Source: an uncultured Lewinella sp.
GTDB taxonomy: Bacteria; Bacteroidota; Bacteroidia; Chitinophagales; Saprospiraceae
Reading direction: 5' to 3'
Assembly: GCA_937873655.1 (NCBI GenBank)
Contig: CALMYQ010000011.1
Coordinates: 1 to 64,000 of the forward strand
DNA: 64,000 nt
The position numbers and the translations under genes are program-made. Below, piece by piece: positions 56,800 through 64,000 of the stretch. The stretch's first letter is position 1. Every line of letters starts with the position of its first letter. A model generated the notes under the pieces. The model saw only the letters and a list, made by a program, of their open reading frames with translations, did no database searches and had not been told where the DNA came from.

Positions 56800-59700
56800 A
56801 TGCGGAAACTCTATCTGATCGCTTTGCTCTGTACCCTGGCCGGTTCGGTCTTCGCCACCCATATCGTGGGCGGTGAGCTGAACTATACCTGCCTGGGGAA
56901 TAACCAGTACGAAATCACCCTGGTCGTGTTCCGGGATTGCTACAACGGCAGCCCAAATGCCTATTTCGACGACCCGGCATCCATCGGGATCTTCGACCGG
57001 ACCAATAAACTCCTCCAGGAAATCAGGATCCCGCTGATGGGAGACGATACCCTGAGCCCTGTTTTGAGCAATCCGTGCCTGGTGGTCCCGCCCAATGTCT
57101 GCGTGCACACCACCACATATCGCACCGTGGTCAATCTGCCGCCCATCATAGGCGGCTACCAGATCGCCTACCAGCGGTGTTGCCGCAATCAGACCCTGGC
57201 CAATATCGTAGATCCGCTGGCAACCGGTGCAACCTATATGGTGGAAATTTCGGAAAAAGCCCTGTTGGAATGCAACAGCAATCCCAAATTCCAGCAATGG
57301 CCGCCGATCTACATCTGTGCCAATGAGCCCATCAGTTTTGACCAATCGGCCATAGATGCCGACGGCGACAGCATCGTGTACCGGTTGTGCACCCCTTTGA
57401 CCGGGGCCGATCAGGTGAACCCTCAACCGCAGCCACCCAACAACCCGCCTTATGCCCCGGTTACCTGGATCGAACCGCCTTATGGCGTAACCAATATGCT
57501 GAACGGATCGCCCGGAGGAGAACCCCTTCAGATCGATCTGCATACCGGTTTGCTCACCGGACTGCCGAATACGGTGGGGCAATTTGTCGTGGGCATCTGC
57601 GTGGAAGAATACCGGGATGGAGAGCTGATCTCAACCACCCGCCGGGATTTTCAATACAATGTAGGCGTATGCGGAGAAGCAACCGCGGCTTTTTTTGCAC
57701 CCGAGATCCAGTGCACCTCCCTGACGGTCCAGTTTCTCAACGAAAGCCAGGGCGGTCAGGATTACATCTGGTATTTCAACGATCCGGCCAACCCCGGCGC
57801 CACTTCCACCGAAGAGAACCCGGCCTACACGTATGCCGATACCGGATGGTATACCGTCACCCTGATCGCCGACCCCGCGGGCAATTGCCGTGATACCTTT
57901 GAACGGACCATCCACCTGCTGCCCGCCTCCCTGACAGCCGATTTTTCCTATGAAGTCACCGGATGCAGCGACACGTTATGGGTTCAGTTCACCGACCTGA
58001 GCACCGATGCCGTTTCCACACCCGTTGAATGGATCTGGACTGTCAATCCCGGCGGATATATGTTTCATGAACAGCATCCGTTGATCCCTTTGACAAAAAA
58101 GGGAACAGCCAGCGTCGGGTTGCTGGTCACGGCCGCCAACGGCTGCCAGGTCTATAAATCGGTGAATATACCCGTCAATCTCATCGATGACCAGTTTCCT
58201 GCCGAGCCGGTTGTCATCTGCCCCGGTGATGCGGCCAACCTGAACCCGGTTTTCAATCCCAATTATACTTACAGCTGGTCGCCGGCAAGCGGTCTCGATG
58301 ATCCAGCCAATCCCAACCCGCTGGCCAACCCGGGGGAAAGTACGGTTTACCAGGTAACGGTGACCGACCCGGGGTCGGAATGCGTGCTGGAAACCCAGGT
58401 GGAGGTCATCGTGCCGCCGTACCCCGATCTGCTGCCCGGAGATTCCGTGACCTGCAGCCCCGAGGTTTCCCTGGGCGTTCATTTGCCGGGGTTCCAGCAG
58501 ATCAGCTGGGCGATTAACCCGGGGTTCAATCCCTTGCTAGGCGCCGGACCGGATATAACGGTCAGCCCGTTGGGATACCAACAGTACTACGTCAGAGGAT
58601 TCGATGAATTCAGGTGTCCGGTCGTCGACAGCATCGGCATCACCGGTAACGGGGTCAACCTGAAGGCCAACGAACCGGACATCATCTGCCTGGGTGCAAA
58701 CGCCGTCCTGAGCGTTGCCAACCAGGACCCCCAGGATACATTGACCTACCAGTGGTCGCCGTCCGGCCCTATCTTATCCTCATTGGGCTATGCCGTAGTG
58801 GTGAAGCCCCAGACGCCCGGCGAGCAGTTGTTCACCGTGACGGCCACCAACCAATTCGGCTGCTCCGTGACCGATTCGATCCTGTTGTCCGTTATCGATA
58901 CCGGGCCCCAGGAAGCCACCTTCAACGAGGTGCAGTGTGCCGGGTACGAGGTCCTGTTCAACACCACAAGCGTAAACGGTCCGTTTTACATCTGGGCATT
59001 CGGCGACCCTGAAGACCCCGATGCCCAGGCGGAAGGGGCGGACGCCAGCCATACCTATCCGGGCCCCGGAACCTACCAGGTCATAATCTACCTATCCGAA
59101 GAAGCCCCTTGCAGGGACACTATCTTCCGGACGGTCAATCTCGGCGAACCCGCTTTCATGGCAGATTTCACCTGGGAGATCACGCATTGTTCGGATTCCG
59201 TTCGGATTGTTTTTCACGACGCTTCGCAAAGCGGTCCTGGCGGGATTACCGGCTGGAACTGGGACCTGGACAACGGCGTTCAAGCCCAGTCGCCTGACAC
59301 CTCGATCGTGCTGACTGCCGGTCAGAACCTTGAGGTTTCGCTTGCCCTGGAAAACGCGGATGGTTGCCGGGATACCGCCCGGCAGGTCATACCGGTGAAT
59401 CTGATCCAACTTACCCTGGCCGATACGCTGGCCAATTGCAATGGAGCAGGGGTGGCCCTGAATCCGGGCGGAGATCCGGATCTGGTCTACGTATGGACCC
59501 CCGCCGACGGCCTGGATAACCCCTCGTCGCCCAGCCCGGTTGCCGATCCCGATGTACCGACCGAATACCAGGTGATGGTTTCGGATTCGACGGGCGTTTG
59601 TTCCATAATGAGGTCGACCTATGTAAATATCCCGCCTTTGATCAGTTATGCCCTGTCGCAGGACGGCGTGATCTGCGAAGACGATTATCTGCTGACCGCC

Positions 59701-60642
59701 CAAAGCGATCAGGATGTTGCGGTGACGTGGGCATCCGATCCGGACCTCCAGTCGGTGTTGGGTACCGGGGATTCTCTCCAGGTGCAGGCCATAAAGGAAC
59801 GGAATCCGTATTTTGTCCGGCTGACCGATCCCTTCGGATGCACCGTTGAAGACAGCCTCATGATCCTCAATCGCGGGATTGAGGTGGAAGTGGACGGGGT
59901 TACCATCTGCGTCGGGGATACAGCCAGGCTGACGGCGATGAATAGATCGGGCTTTGTACCGATGTATGAATGGGGCCCTGCGGGGGTGATCCTGGAAGGG
60001 CAGGGGAGTGCTTCGGTGCTGGTCAGCCCGCCTGCAACCTCGGATATTTCCCTGCATGTTTCCAATGAATTCGGATGTGTGATGGATACGCTGATCAAGG
60101 TGAATGTGTTCAATTTCAGACCGCCACTCGCTATTGCTGCGGACCGGGATACGCTGGTCGGACCGGGAGAGGTTCAGCTGAATGCTACGGAAGACCCGGA
60201 ATACACTTACTTCTGGACACCTGACCCAGCATTGAGCGCGCTGAACATTTCCGACCCGGAGGCTTATCTGACGGCGACCCATGAATTCAGCCTGACCATC
60301 CGCAACAAGGATGGCTGCTCAAACCAGGCGGCTATCCTGGTCGTGGTGCTGCTGCCGGAATGTGCGGAGCCTTATATTTTCATCCCCAACGCCTTCACGC
60401 CGAACGGCGATGGGTCGAATGACGTGCTGGCCGTCCGCGGCTTCGGCATCCAGGATCTGTATCTTGCGATTTACGACCGGTGGGGCGAACGCGTATTTGA
60501 AACCCGGTCGCAGGATGATACCTGGGACGGTACCTTCAAAGGTGAAGAGCTGCCGCCGGATGTGTACGGTTTTTATCTGGAACTGACCTGCTGGAACGGG
60601 GAGACTTTCCGGAAGAAAGGGAATATTACGCTGTTGAGGTAA
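56800..60642 (+). CDS. Giant PKD-type surface protein with gliding-motility-associated C-terminal domain
   Basis: About 1280 residues. Signal peptide MRKLYLIALLCTLAGSVFA from ATG 56800 (the frame opens at 56767 too). It has an N-terminal region with many Cys (YQRCCRNQTL, VFRDCYNGSP), PKD-like modules with TYADTGWYTVTL and SHTYPGPGTYQVII, and a C-terminal CAEPYIFIPNAFTPNGDGSN / DRWGERVFETRSQDDTWDGT domain, the type B T9SS signal. Much of the middle is duplicated (see findings). It is presumably exported to the surface. The tail codons form the left arm of a hairpin terminator. Confidence 0.93.
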   Translation: MRKLYLIALLCTLAGSVFATHIVGGELNYTCLGNNQYEITLVVFRDCYNGSPNAYFDDPASIGIFDRTNKLLQEIRIPLMGDDTLSPVLSNPCLVVPPNVCVHTTTYRTVVNLPPIIGGYQIAYQRCCRNQTLANIVDPLATGATYMVEISEKALLECNSNPKFQQWPPIYICANEPISFDQSAIDADGDSIVYRLCTPLTGADQVNPQPQPPNNPPYAPVTWIEPPYGVTNMLNGSPGGEPLQIDLHTGLLTGLPNTVGQFVVGICVEEYRDGELISTTRRDFQYNVGVCGEATAAFFAPEIQCTSLTVQFLNESQGGQDYIWYFNDPANPGATSTEENPAYTYADTGWYTVTLIADPAGNCRDTFERTIHLLPASLTADFSYEVTGCSDTLWVQFTDLSTDAVSTPVEWIWTVNPGGYMFHEQHPLIPLTKKGTASVGLLVTAANGCQVYKSVNIPVNLIDDQFPAEPVVICPGDAANLNPVFNPNYTYSWSPASGLDDPANPNPLANPGESTVYQVTVTDPGSECVLETQVEVIVPPYPDLLPGDSVTCSPEVSLGVHLPGFQQISWAINPGFNPLLGAGPDITVSPLGYQQYYVRGFDEFRCPVVDSIGITGNGVNLKANEPDIICLGANAVLSVANQDPQDTLTYQWSPSGPILSSLGYAVVVKPQTPGEQLFTVTATNQFGCSVTDSILLSVIDTGPQEATFNEVQCAGYEVLFNTTSVNGPFYIWAFGDPEDPDAQAEGADASHTYPGPGTYQVIIYLSEEAPCRDTIFRTVNLGEPAFMADFTWEITHCSDSVRIVFHDASQSGPGGITGWNWDLDNGVQAQSPDTSIVLTAGQNLEVSLALENADGCRDTARQVIPVNLIQLTLADTLANCNGAGVALNPGGDPDLVYVWTPADGLDNPSSPSPVADPDVPTEYQVMVSDSTGVCSIMRSTYVNIPPLISYALSQDGVICEDDYLLTAQSDQDVAVTWASDPDLQSVLGTGDSLQVQAIKERNPYFVRLTDPFGCTVEDSLMILNRGIEVEVDGVTICVGDTARLTAMNRSGFVPMYEWGPAGVILEGQGSASVLVSPPATSDISLHVSNEFGCVMDTLIKVNVFNFRPPLAIAADRDTLVGPGEVQLNATEDPEYTYFWTPDPALSALNISDPEAYLTATHEFSLTIRNKDGCSNQAAILVVVLLPECAEPYIFIPNAFTPNGDGSNDVLAVRGFGIQDLYLAIYDRWGERVFETRSQDDTWDGTFKGEELPPDVYGFYLELTCWNGETFRKKGNITLLR

Positions 60643-60663
60643 TGGGTATTCCCTTTCTTCCGG
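60609..60663. terminator. Perfect 17-bp hairpin between convergent genes
   Basis: CCGGAAGAAAGGGAATA (60609-60625) and its exact complement (60647-60663) are separated by 21 bases. The left arm lies within the PKD-protein gene (last codons), the stop codon (60640-60642) is in the loop, and the right arm ends 9 bp before the TonB receptor gene's stop. It can terminate in either direction. Confidence 0.7.
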
Positions 60664-60671
60664 AGTTAACA

Positions 60672-62969
60672 TCAAAACTTGTAATCCAGCCGCGCCGTCA
60701 GGTTGCGCGGGGCATCCAGCAGGGCTGGGCGGACAGCGTACAGTTCATTGGTCACATTGCCCAGGATCAGCGAAAATTTCAATCCATCGGTGATCTGGTA
60801 GGCGCCGCGGAGGCTGTGAACGGCATAGCCGGTTTCGGTCATCCGGTAGCGCGCCAGGCCGTTTACGATGAATTCGAAAATGGCGTCGATGGCCTCAATC
60901 CGGCTGGCGTACTGGGTTTCAAGCCCGAGGGTCAGGCGCTTGTAGGTGGCCTGAATGTCGAGTTTGCCGGTATGTTTTGACCGGTATTTCAAAAAGTTGA
61001 GCTCGGAGGAAGAGTTATTGGCATTTCGTTGCCCCAAGGTCCCGGTTTCGCCTGCTGGGATTGAAGAGGTGTCGAATTCCTGGAACTGCGGATCGATATA
61101 GGTATATCCGGCAAGGATGCTGGTCTCCACATTGCCGATCTTGCCCTGGCCCACGATGGTGAACTCAATGCCTTTTATGATCGTTCCGCCGATGTTCTGG
61201 GACTGGAACTGGTTGAAGATCTTGCCGATATTGAATTCCATCATATCCTGGTAATGCATATAAAACGCGGCTACATCGAAGAAGCCCTGCATGTTCAGCA
61301 ACCGGAAACCCTGCTTCAGACCGAATTCGCCGGACCAGCCCGTTTCGGAGGTCAGGGTAGGGTTGGGGGTAATGTAAAAACCGCCGGCATCGGTAAAGAT
61401 GAATTTCTCCGCTACGGTAGGGAAACGGTACCCCTGGCCCCAGGAGGCGCGCAGGAAAGTATAGTCGCTCACCTGATAGTTGGCGCCGATCCGGAAAACG
61501 GGCCTGGATTCCTTTTCTTCTGACGGAGGGACATCGCCGAATGAGTAGGTGAACCCGGGATTGGACAGCAGGTTATGCTCGAACCGGAAGCCTGCGGAAA
61601 GGTTCAGCCGGTCGAACAGCTTGTTTTCCAACTGGACATATCCGGCAAAATTCCGGGAGGTAAAGACGGTATCGCCGTACAATTCGGCTTCCACGCGGGT
61701 CCCTTGCGTGACCAGACCCGCCGATAGGACAAAATCAGAGCCCTTAAACCGCTTCTGGAACTGGTATTCGCCGTAGTACATGAACGACATGTTGGACTGC
61801 ATGTTGTCGTTGTTGTTGTCTACGTAGTAGAACCGGCCGTTGAGGCGGTGGCGGTTGCCTGATTTGTCGAAAAAGGTGGCGAACGGGTCGACATTGAAGC
61901 GGAACCGCTCGCGGGAGGTGATCGTGCTGGGCGCGCCGACGTAACCCATGGTATCGGTCAGCCAGTAAAAGTAGCTGCCGGATTTGCCGAGGTTGAAATT
62001 GGCGGCCAGGCCTGCGCTGGCCCGGTCGTTGAACCGGTAACGCGTGTTGAAGTTGAACCGGCCGAATTTCTTGTAGGTATCTTTTCTGAAACTTTGCTGA
62101 TCGTACAGGAAAAGCCCGGTTACCAGGTCGAGTTTGCCGAGTTTTACCCGGTTGCTGCCGCTGATCGCCGTAGCGTATGGGGCTTTATCCCACCATTTCA
62201 GCCGCTCGTCTTCGGGGCTGAAATAGGTGGTATGGAAGGCCGAGAACTTGGTCACCGGTTTGGATTTGGCGTAAGCTGTCCGCACGTTGATGATCCCGTT
62301 CAGGGCGGAGGACCCGTACAGAGCCGATGCGGCGCCTTTCACGACTTCTATCTGCTCGATGTTTTCGATGGGCACATCGTCCCAGTTGGGATAACCGGCG
62401 TCGGCCTGCAGGATGGGCACATCGTCGACCAGCAGCAATACGCGGCTGCCGGCGCCCTGAGAAAAGCCGGAACCGCCCCGGATATTGGCCTGCCCGTCGA
62501 TGACAGTCACTCCGGGTATCTTCTGCAGGGCTTCATCCAGGGTCGGCTTGCTGGTATTTTCGATCAGGCCCGGTTTGAGCACTTCCAGGCTGACGGTGAC
62601 CTCGCCCAGCGGTTTCTCGAATTTGCCGCTGGTGACCGTGGCGGTCTGCAATACATTGACTTCTTCAGAAAGGGAAATATTCAATTCCAGGGATTCGCCG
62701 GCGGCAAGCGAGACGGACTCTGTATGGGGGGCGTAGCCTACGTATGAGAAAACAACCTGAAAAGTGCCGGGTTCTATTTCCAGTTTGTAGGTGCCGTCCA
62801 GGTCGGCAACGGCGCCTTTCGGGCCGCATTGAACATTGGCAAACAGCAGCGGCAGGCCGGTACCCTGGTCGGTGACCACGCCGTAAACGGTTGCATTCTG
62901 TGAAAAAAGGGAAACAGCGAATAGGCTTTGAATAGCGCAAAGCTTGAGATAGGTCTTTAGTCGGTTCAT
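60672..62969 (-). CDS. TonB-dependent outer-membrane receptor
   Basis: 765 residues. Signal peptide MNRLKTYLKLCAIQSLFAVS… then a carboxypeptidase-like regulatory domain (ATVYGVVTDQGTGLPLLFAN … FSYVGYAPHTES). A plug follows (LDEALQKIPGVTVIDGQANI, RVLLLVDDVPIL, IEQIEVVKGAASALYGSSAL). Then comes a barrel ending in an aromatic residue (LTARLDYKF). It imports an unidentified siderophore, vitamin or oligomer. No SusD partner is nearby, so it is not a classical polysaccharide-utilisation receptor. Confidence 0.93.
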   Translation of the reverse strand: MNRLKTYLKLCAIQSLFAVSLFSQNATVYGVVTDQGTGLPLLFANVQCGPKGAVADLDGTYKLEIEPGTFQVVFSYVGYAPHTESVSLAAGESLELNISLSEEVNVLQTATVTSGKFEKPLGEVTVSLEVLKPGLIENTSKPTLDEALQKIPGVTVIDGQANIRGGSGFSQGAGSRVLLLVDDVPILQADAGYPNWDDVPIENIEQIEVVKGAASALYGSSALNGIINVRTAYAKSKPVTKFSAFHTTYFSPEDERLKWWDKAPYATAISGSNRVKLGKLDLVTGLFLYDQQSFRKDTYKKFGRFNFNTRYRFNDRASAGLAANFNLGKSGSYFYWLTDTMGYVGAPSTITSRERFRFNVDPFATFFDKSGNRHRLNGRFYYVDNNNDNMQSNMSFMYYGEYQFQKRFKGSDFVLSAGLVTQGTRVEAELYGDTVFTSRNFAGYVQLENKLFDRLNLSAGFRFEHNLLSNPGFTYSFGDVPPSEEKESRPVFRIGANYQVSDYTFLRASWGQGYRFPTVAEKFIFTDAGGFYITPNPTLTSETGWSGEFGLKQGFRLLNMQGFFDVAAFYMHYQDMMEFNIGKIFNQFQSQNIGGTIIKGIEFTIVGQGKIGNVETSILAGYTYIDPQFQEFDTSSIPAGETGTLGQRNANNSSSELNFLKYRSKHTGKLDIQATYKRLTLGLETQYASRIEAIDAIFEFIVNGLARYRMTETGYAVHSLRGAYQITDGLKFSLILGNVTNELYAVRPALLDAPRNLTARLDYKF

Positions 62970-63344
62970 ACCTGCAAGTTGAATATTTGATCAATTAAAT
63001 ACAGGGCCGGAGAAATGTAGCTGTTTATGGGATCAGGCAGTGAGGAAACGCGCGGTACAAACGACCGGCACTTCCGGTTGATCCAAGTCGCGATGTGAAA
63101 AGGGTGCTTGCCGCTGTAAAATTAGTGTATTTAATCTTTCGGAATGTGAAAACGGGACGGGTATTTTTTAACGATTCAATGCTGCTTGCTGATAATCAGG
63201 TGTTTATTGAATCGGACCGGGCTCCGGATTGTATTGCGGAAGTCTTTTGGGGTTAATTTTAACGCTTCCGATCATCTATTAATAATCAAAATAGCCTAAC
63301 TTTCGGGCCATTTCTGGATTGCATTTTACCAAATCGCCTTTAAT
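62970..63344. other. Divergent intergenic region
   Basis: 375 bp with no supported gene. TAACTTTC at 63297-63304 is a 7/8 match to the Bacteroidota -7 box, 41 bases before the next start, but no matching -33 box was found. A small palindrome (GTTAA-TT-TTAAC) lies at 63252-63263. Confidence 0.4.
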
Positions 63345-64000
63345 ATGAAGAAATTTTTACTCTGCTTTGCTGTTCTGACCTCTTTCTTTGGACAACTGGC
63401 TGCCCAAAACTGCATGCCGGATCCGAACCTCTCCGATTCCGCCATTGTGTACCCTTTACCGTATCTGGATACACTTGCGGGGTCCGGTATTTTGGACACT
63501 TCCTGCGTGAACGCGGCGTTTCAAACGGTCATCCAGTTTAAAATTCCGGAACAGGTGGTCACCCAGTTCGGTACCTTCCCGATCAACTCGGTTGAAGTGC
63601 CGACCTCAGGAGGCGTTTTGAATAAGCCCGCTTCCATGAGCTATGTCTGCAACCCGCCCAATTGTAAATTCCTGAAAAATACGACCGGTTGCATCGCATT
63701 GTACGGTACGGCTCAGGCCGGGGAAGAGGGAACATACGACCTGAAAGTAAGTGTTACGATCCGGTCGACGCTTGATTTGCCTTTCACCCTGCCTGACGGG
63801 ACCCTCGTAACCGGTCATTATTACCTGTTTGTCAAACCGGAAGGATCGGCCAATTGTACCGTTGTAGGCGTTGAAGAACCATACGCCGGCAGCCTGACAG
63901 CCTACAACCGCCCCAATCCGCTGAACGACTATACGGAAATCGTGGTGGATGCCCGGACCAGCGGCCAGTTTCGCTTTACCGTAACGGATCTGCTCGGCAA
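63345..64000 (+). CDS. T9SS-type exported protein, partial (cut by right edge)
   Basis: The frame from ATG 63345 stays open to the window end (about 218 codons). Signal peptide MKKFLLCFAVLTSFFGQLAA, then a Cys-containing beta-type domain (IQFKIPEQVV, VCNPPNCKFLKNTTGCIALY). The visible end NRPNPLNDYTEIVVDA and FRFTVTDLLG matches the start of a type A T9SS sorting domain, so only some tens of residues are probably missing. Function unknown. Confidence 0.85.
   Translation, partial: MKKFLLCFAVLTSFFGQLAAQNCMPDPNLSDSAIVYPLPYLDTLAGSGILDTSCVNAAFQTVIQFKIPEQVVTQFGTFPINSVEVPTSGGVLNKPASMSYVCNPPNCKFLKNTTGCIALYGTAQAGEEGTYDLKVSVTIRSTLDLPFTLPDGTLVTGHYYLFVKPEGSANCTVVGVEEPYAGSLTAYNRPNPLNDYTEIVVDARTSGQFRFTVTDLLG

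Noticed and set aside
59092..60282. 396-codon minus-strand frame antisense to the gliding-type surface protein
   Set aside because: The plus-strand protein has clear PKD and sorting domains. The antisense frame has none.
61254..62747. Several plus-strand frames in the TonB receptor region
   Set aside because: Antisense to a complete receptor with plug and barrel; no independent evidence.

Overview
The window looks like chromosomal DNA from a Bacteroidota bacterium, most likely a gliding, Saprospiria-type marine or sludge organism. The reasons are several exported proteins with type IX secretion (T9SS) C-terminal sorting domains, a gliding-motility-type C-terminal domain, a TonB receptor with an N-terminal carboxypeptidase-like domain, a ThuA/PQQ-dehydrogenase/cytochrome c fusion, weak Shine-Dalgarno signals and several matches to the Bacteroidota -7 box (TAnnTTTG). 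No tRNA, rRNA, CRISPR array, intact insertion sequence or prophage was seen. The taxonomic placement is inference from gene content.

Layout. 1-4.0 kb: a heptamer tandem array, recQ (-), about 1 kb of decayed DNA holding a palindromic MITE-like element and two gene fragments, then a second heptamer array abutting an AraC-type regulator. 4.1-8.2 kb: three exported proteins (PQQ-type propeller, amidohydrolase, PDZ-alpha/beta-hydrolase). 8.4-12.0 kb: the most interesting part, a compact four-gene cluster of a VioB-type ferritin-like protein, a small Cys-rich protein with five CX5C units, a DUF692/MNIO enzyme and a DUF2063 partner. This has the architecture of a RiPP (modified peptide) pathway. 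An ATP-grasp/PGM1-like peptide ligase follows. 13.8-21 kb: a lipoprotein, a YCII-like protein, an exported Gfo/Idh oxidoreductase, a small conserved protein, a YegP-like protein, an aldo/keto reductase and uvrA. 21-29 kb: an amidase, a 1079-residue ThuA-PQQ-PKD-cytochrome-CBM fusion, a TIM-barrel protein and a Gly-rich T9SS surface protein. 29-37 kb: glycerate kinase, an aminofutalosine-deaminase-like hydrolase, an enoyl-CoA hydratase, an FMN glutamate-synthase-like enzyme, a glycosyltransferase and a TPR histidine kinase. 37-45 kb: mqnE, a histidine phosphatase, mqnA, msrA, the three-subunit transhydrogenase (pntAA-pntAB-pntB), an SPFH protein and rimM. 45-64 kb: a lipoprotein, an M28 peptidase, a MoxR/VWA-metallopeptidase pair, an M12B-type T9SS protease, an overlapping sirtuin/nnr pair, a CoA transferase, a giant PKD protein with a gliding-type C-terminus, a TonB receptor and the start of another T9SS protein cut by the window edge.

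How the genes work together. MqnA, MqnE and probably the 30.4 kb amidohydrolase are consecutive early steps of the futalosine route to menaquinone. Nnr repairs hydrated NAD(P)H and shares a 4-base overlap with an NAD-consuming sirtuin. PntAA/AB/B couple NADH/NADPH exchange to the proton gradient. The MNIO cluster is a candidate pathway for oxidative modification of a cysteine-rich peptide.

At least four families of short tandem or inverted repeats (ACTTACR, CCACCGT, GAGGAAYY, and TTGATTTG-type hairpins) lie between or at the very ends of genes. They explain several spurious reading frames.
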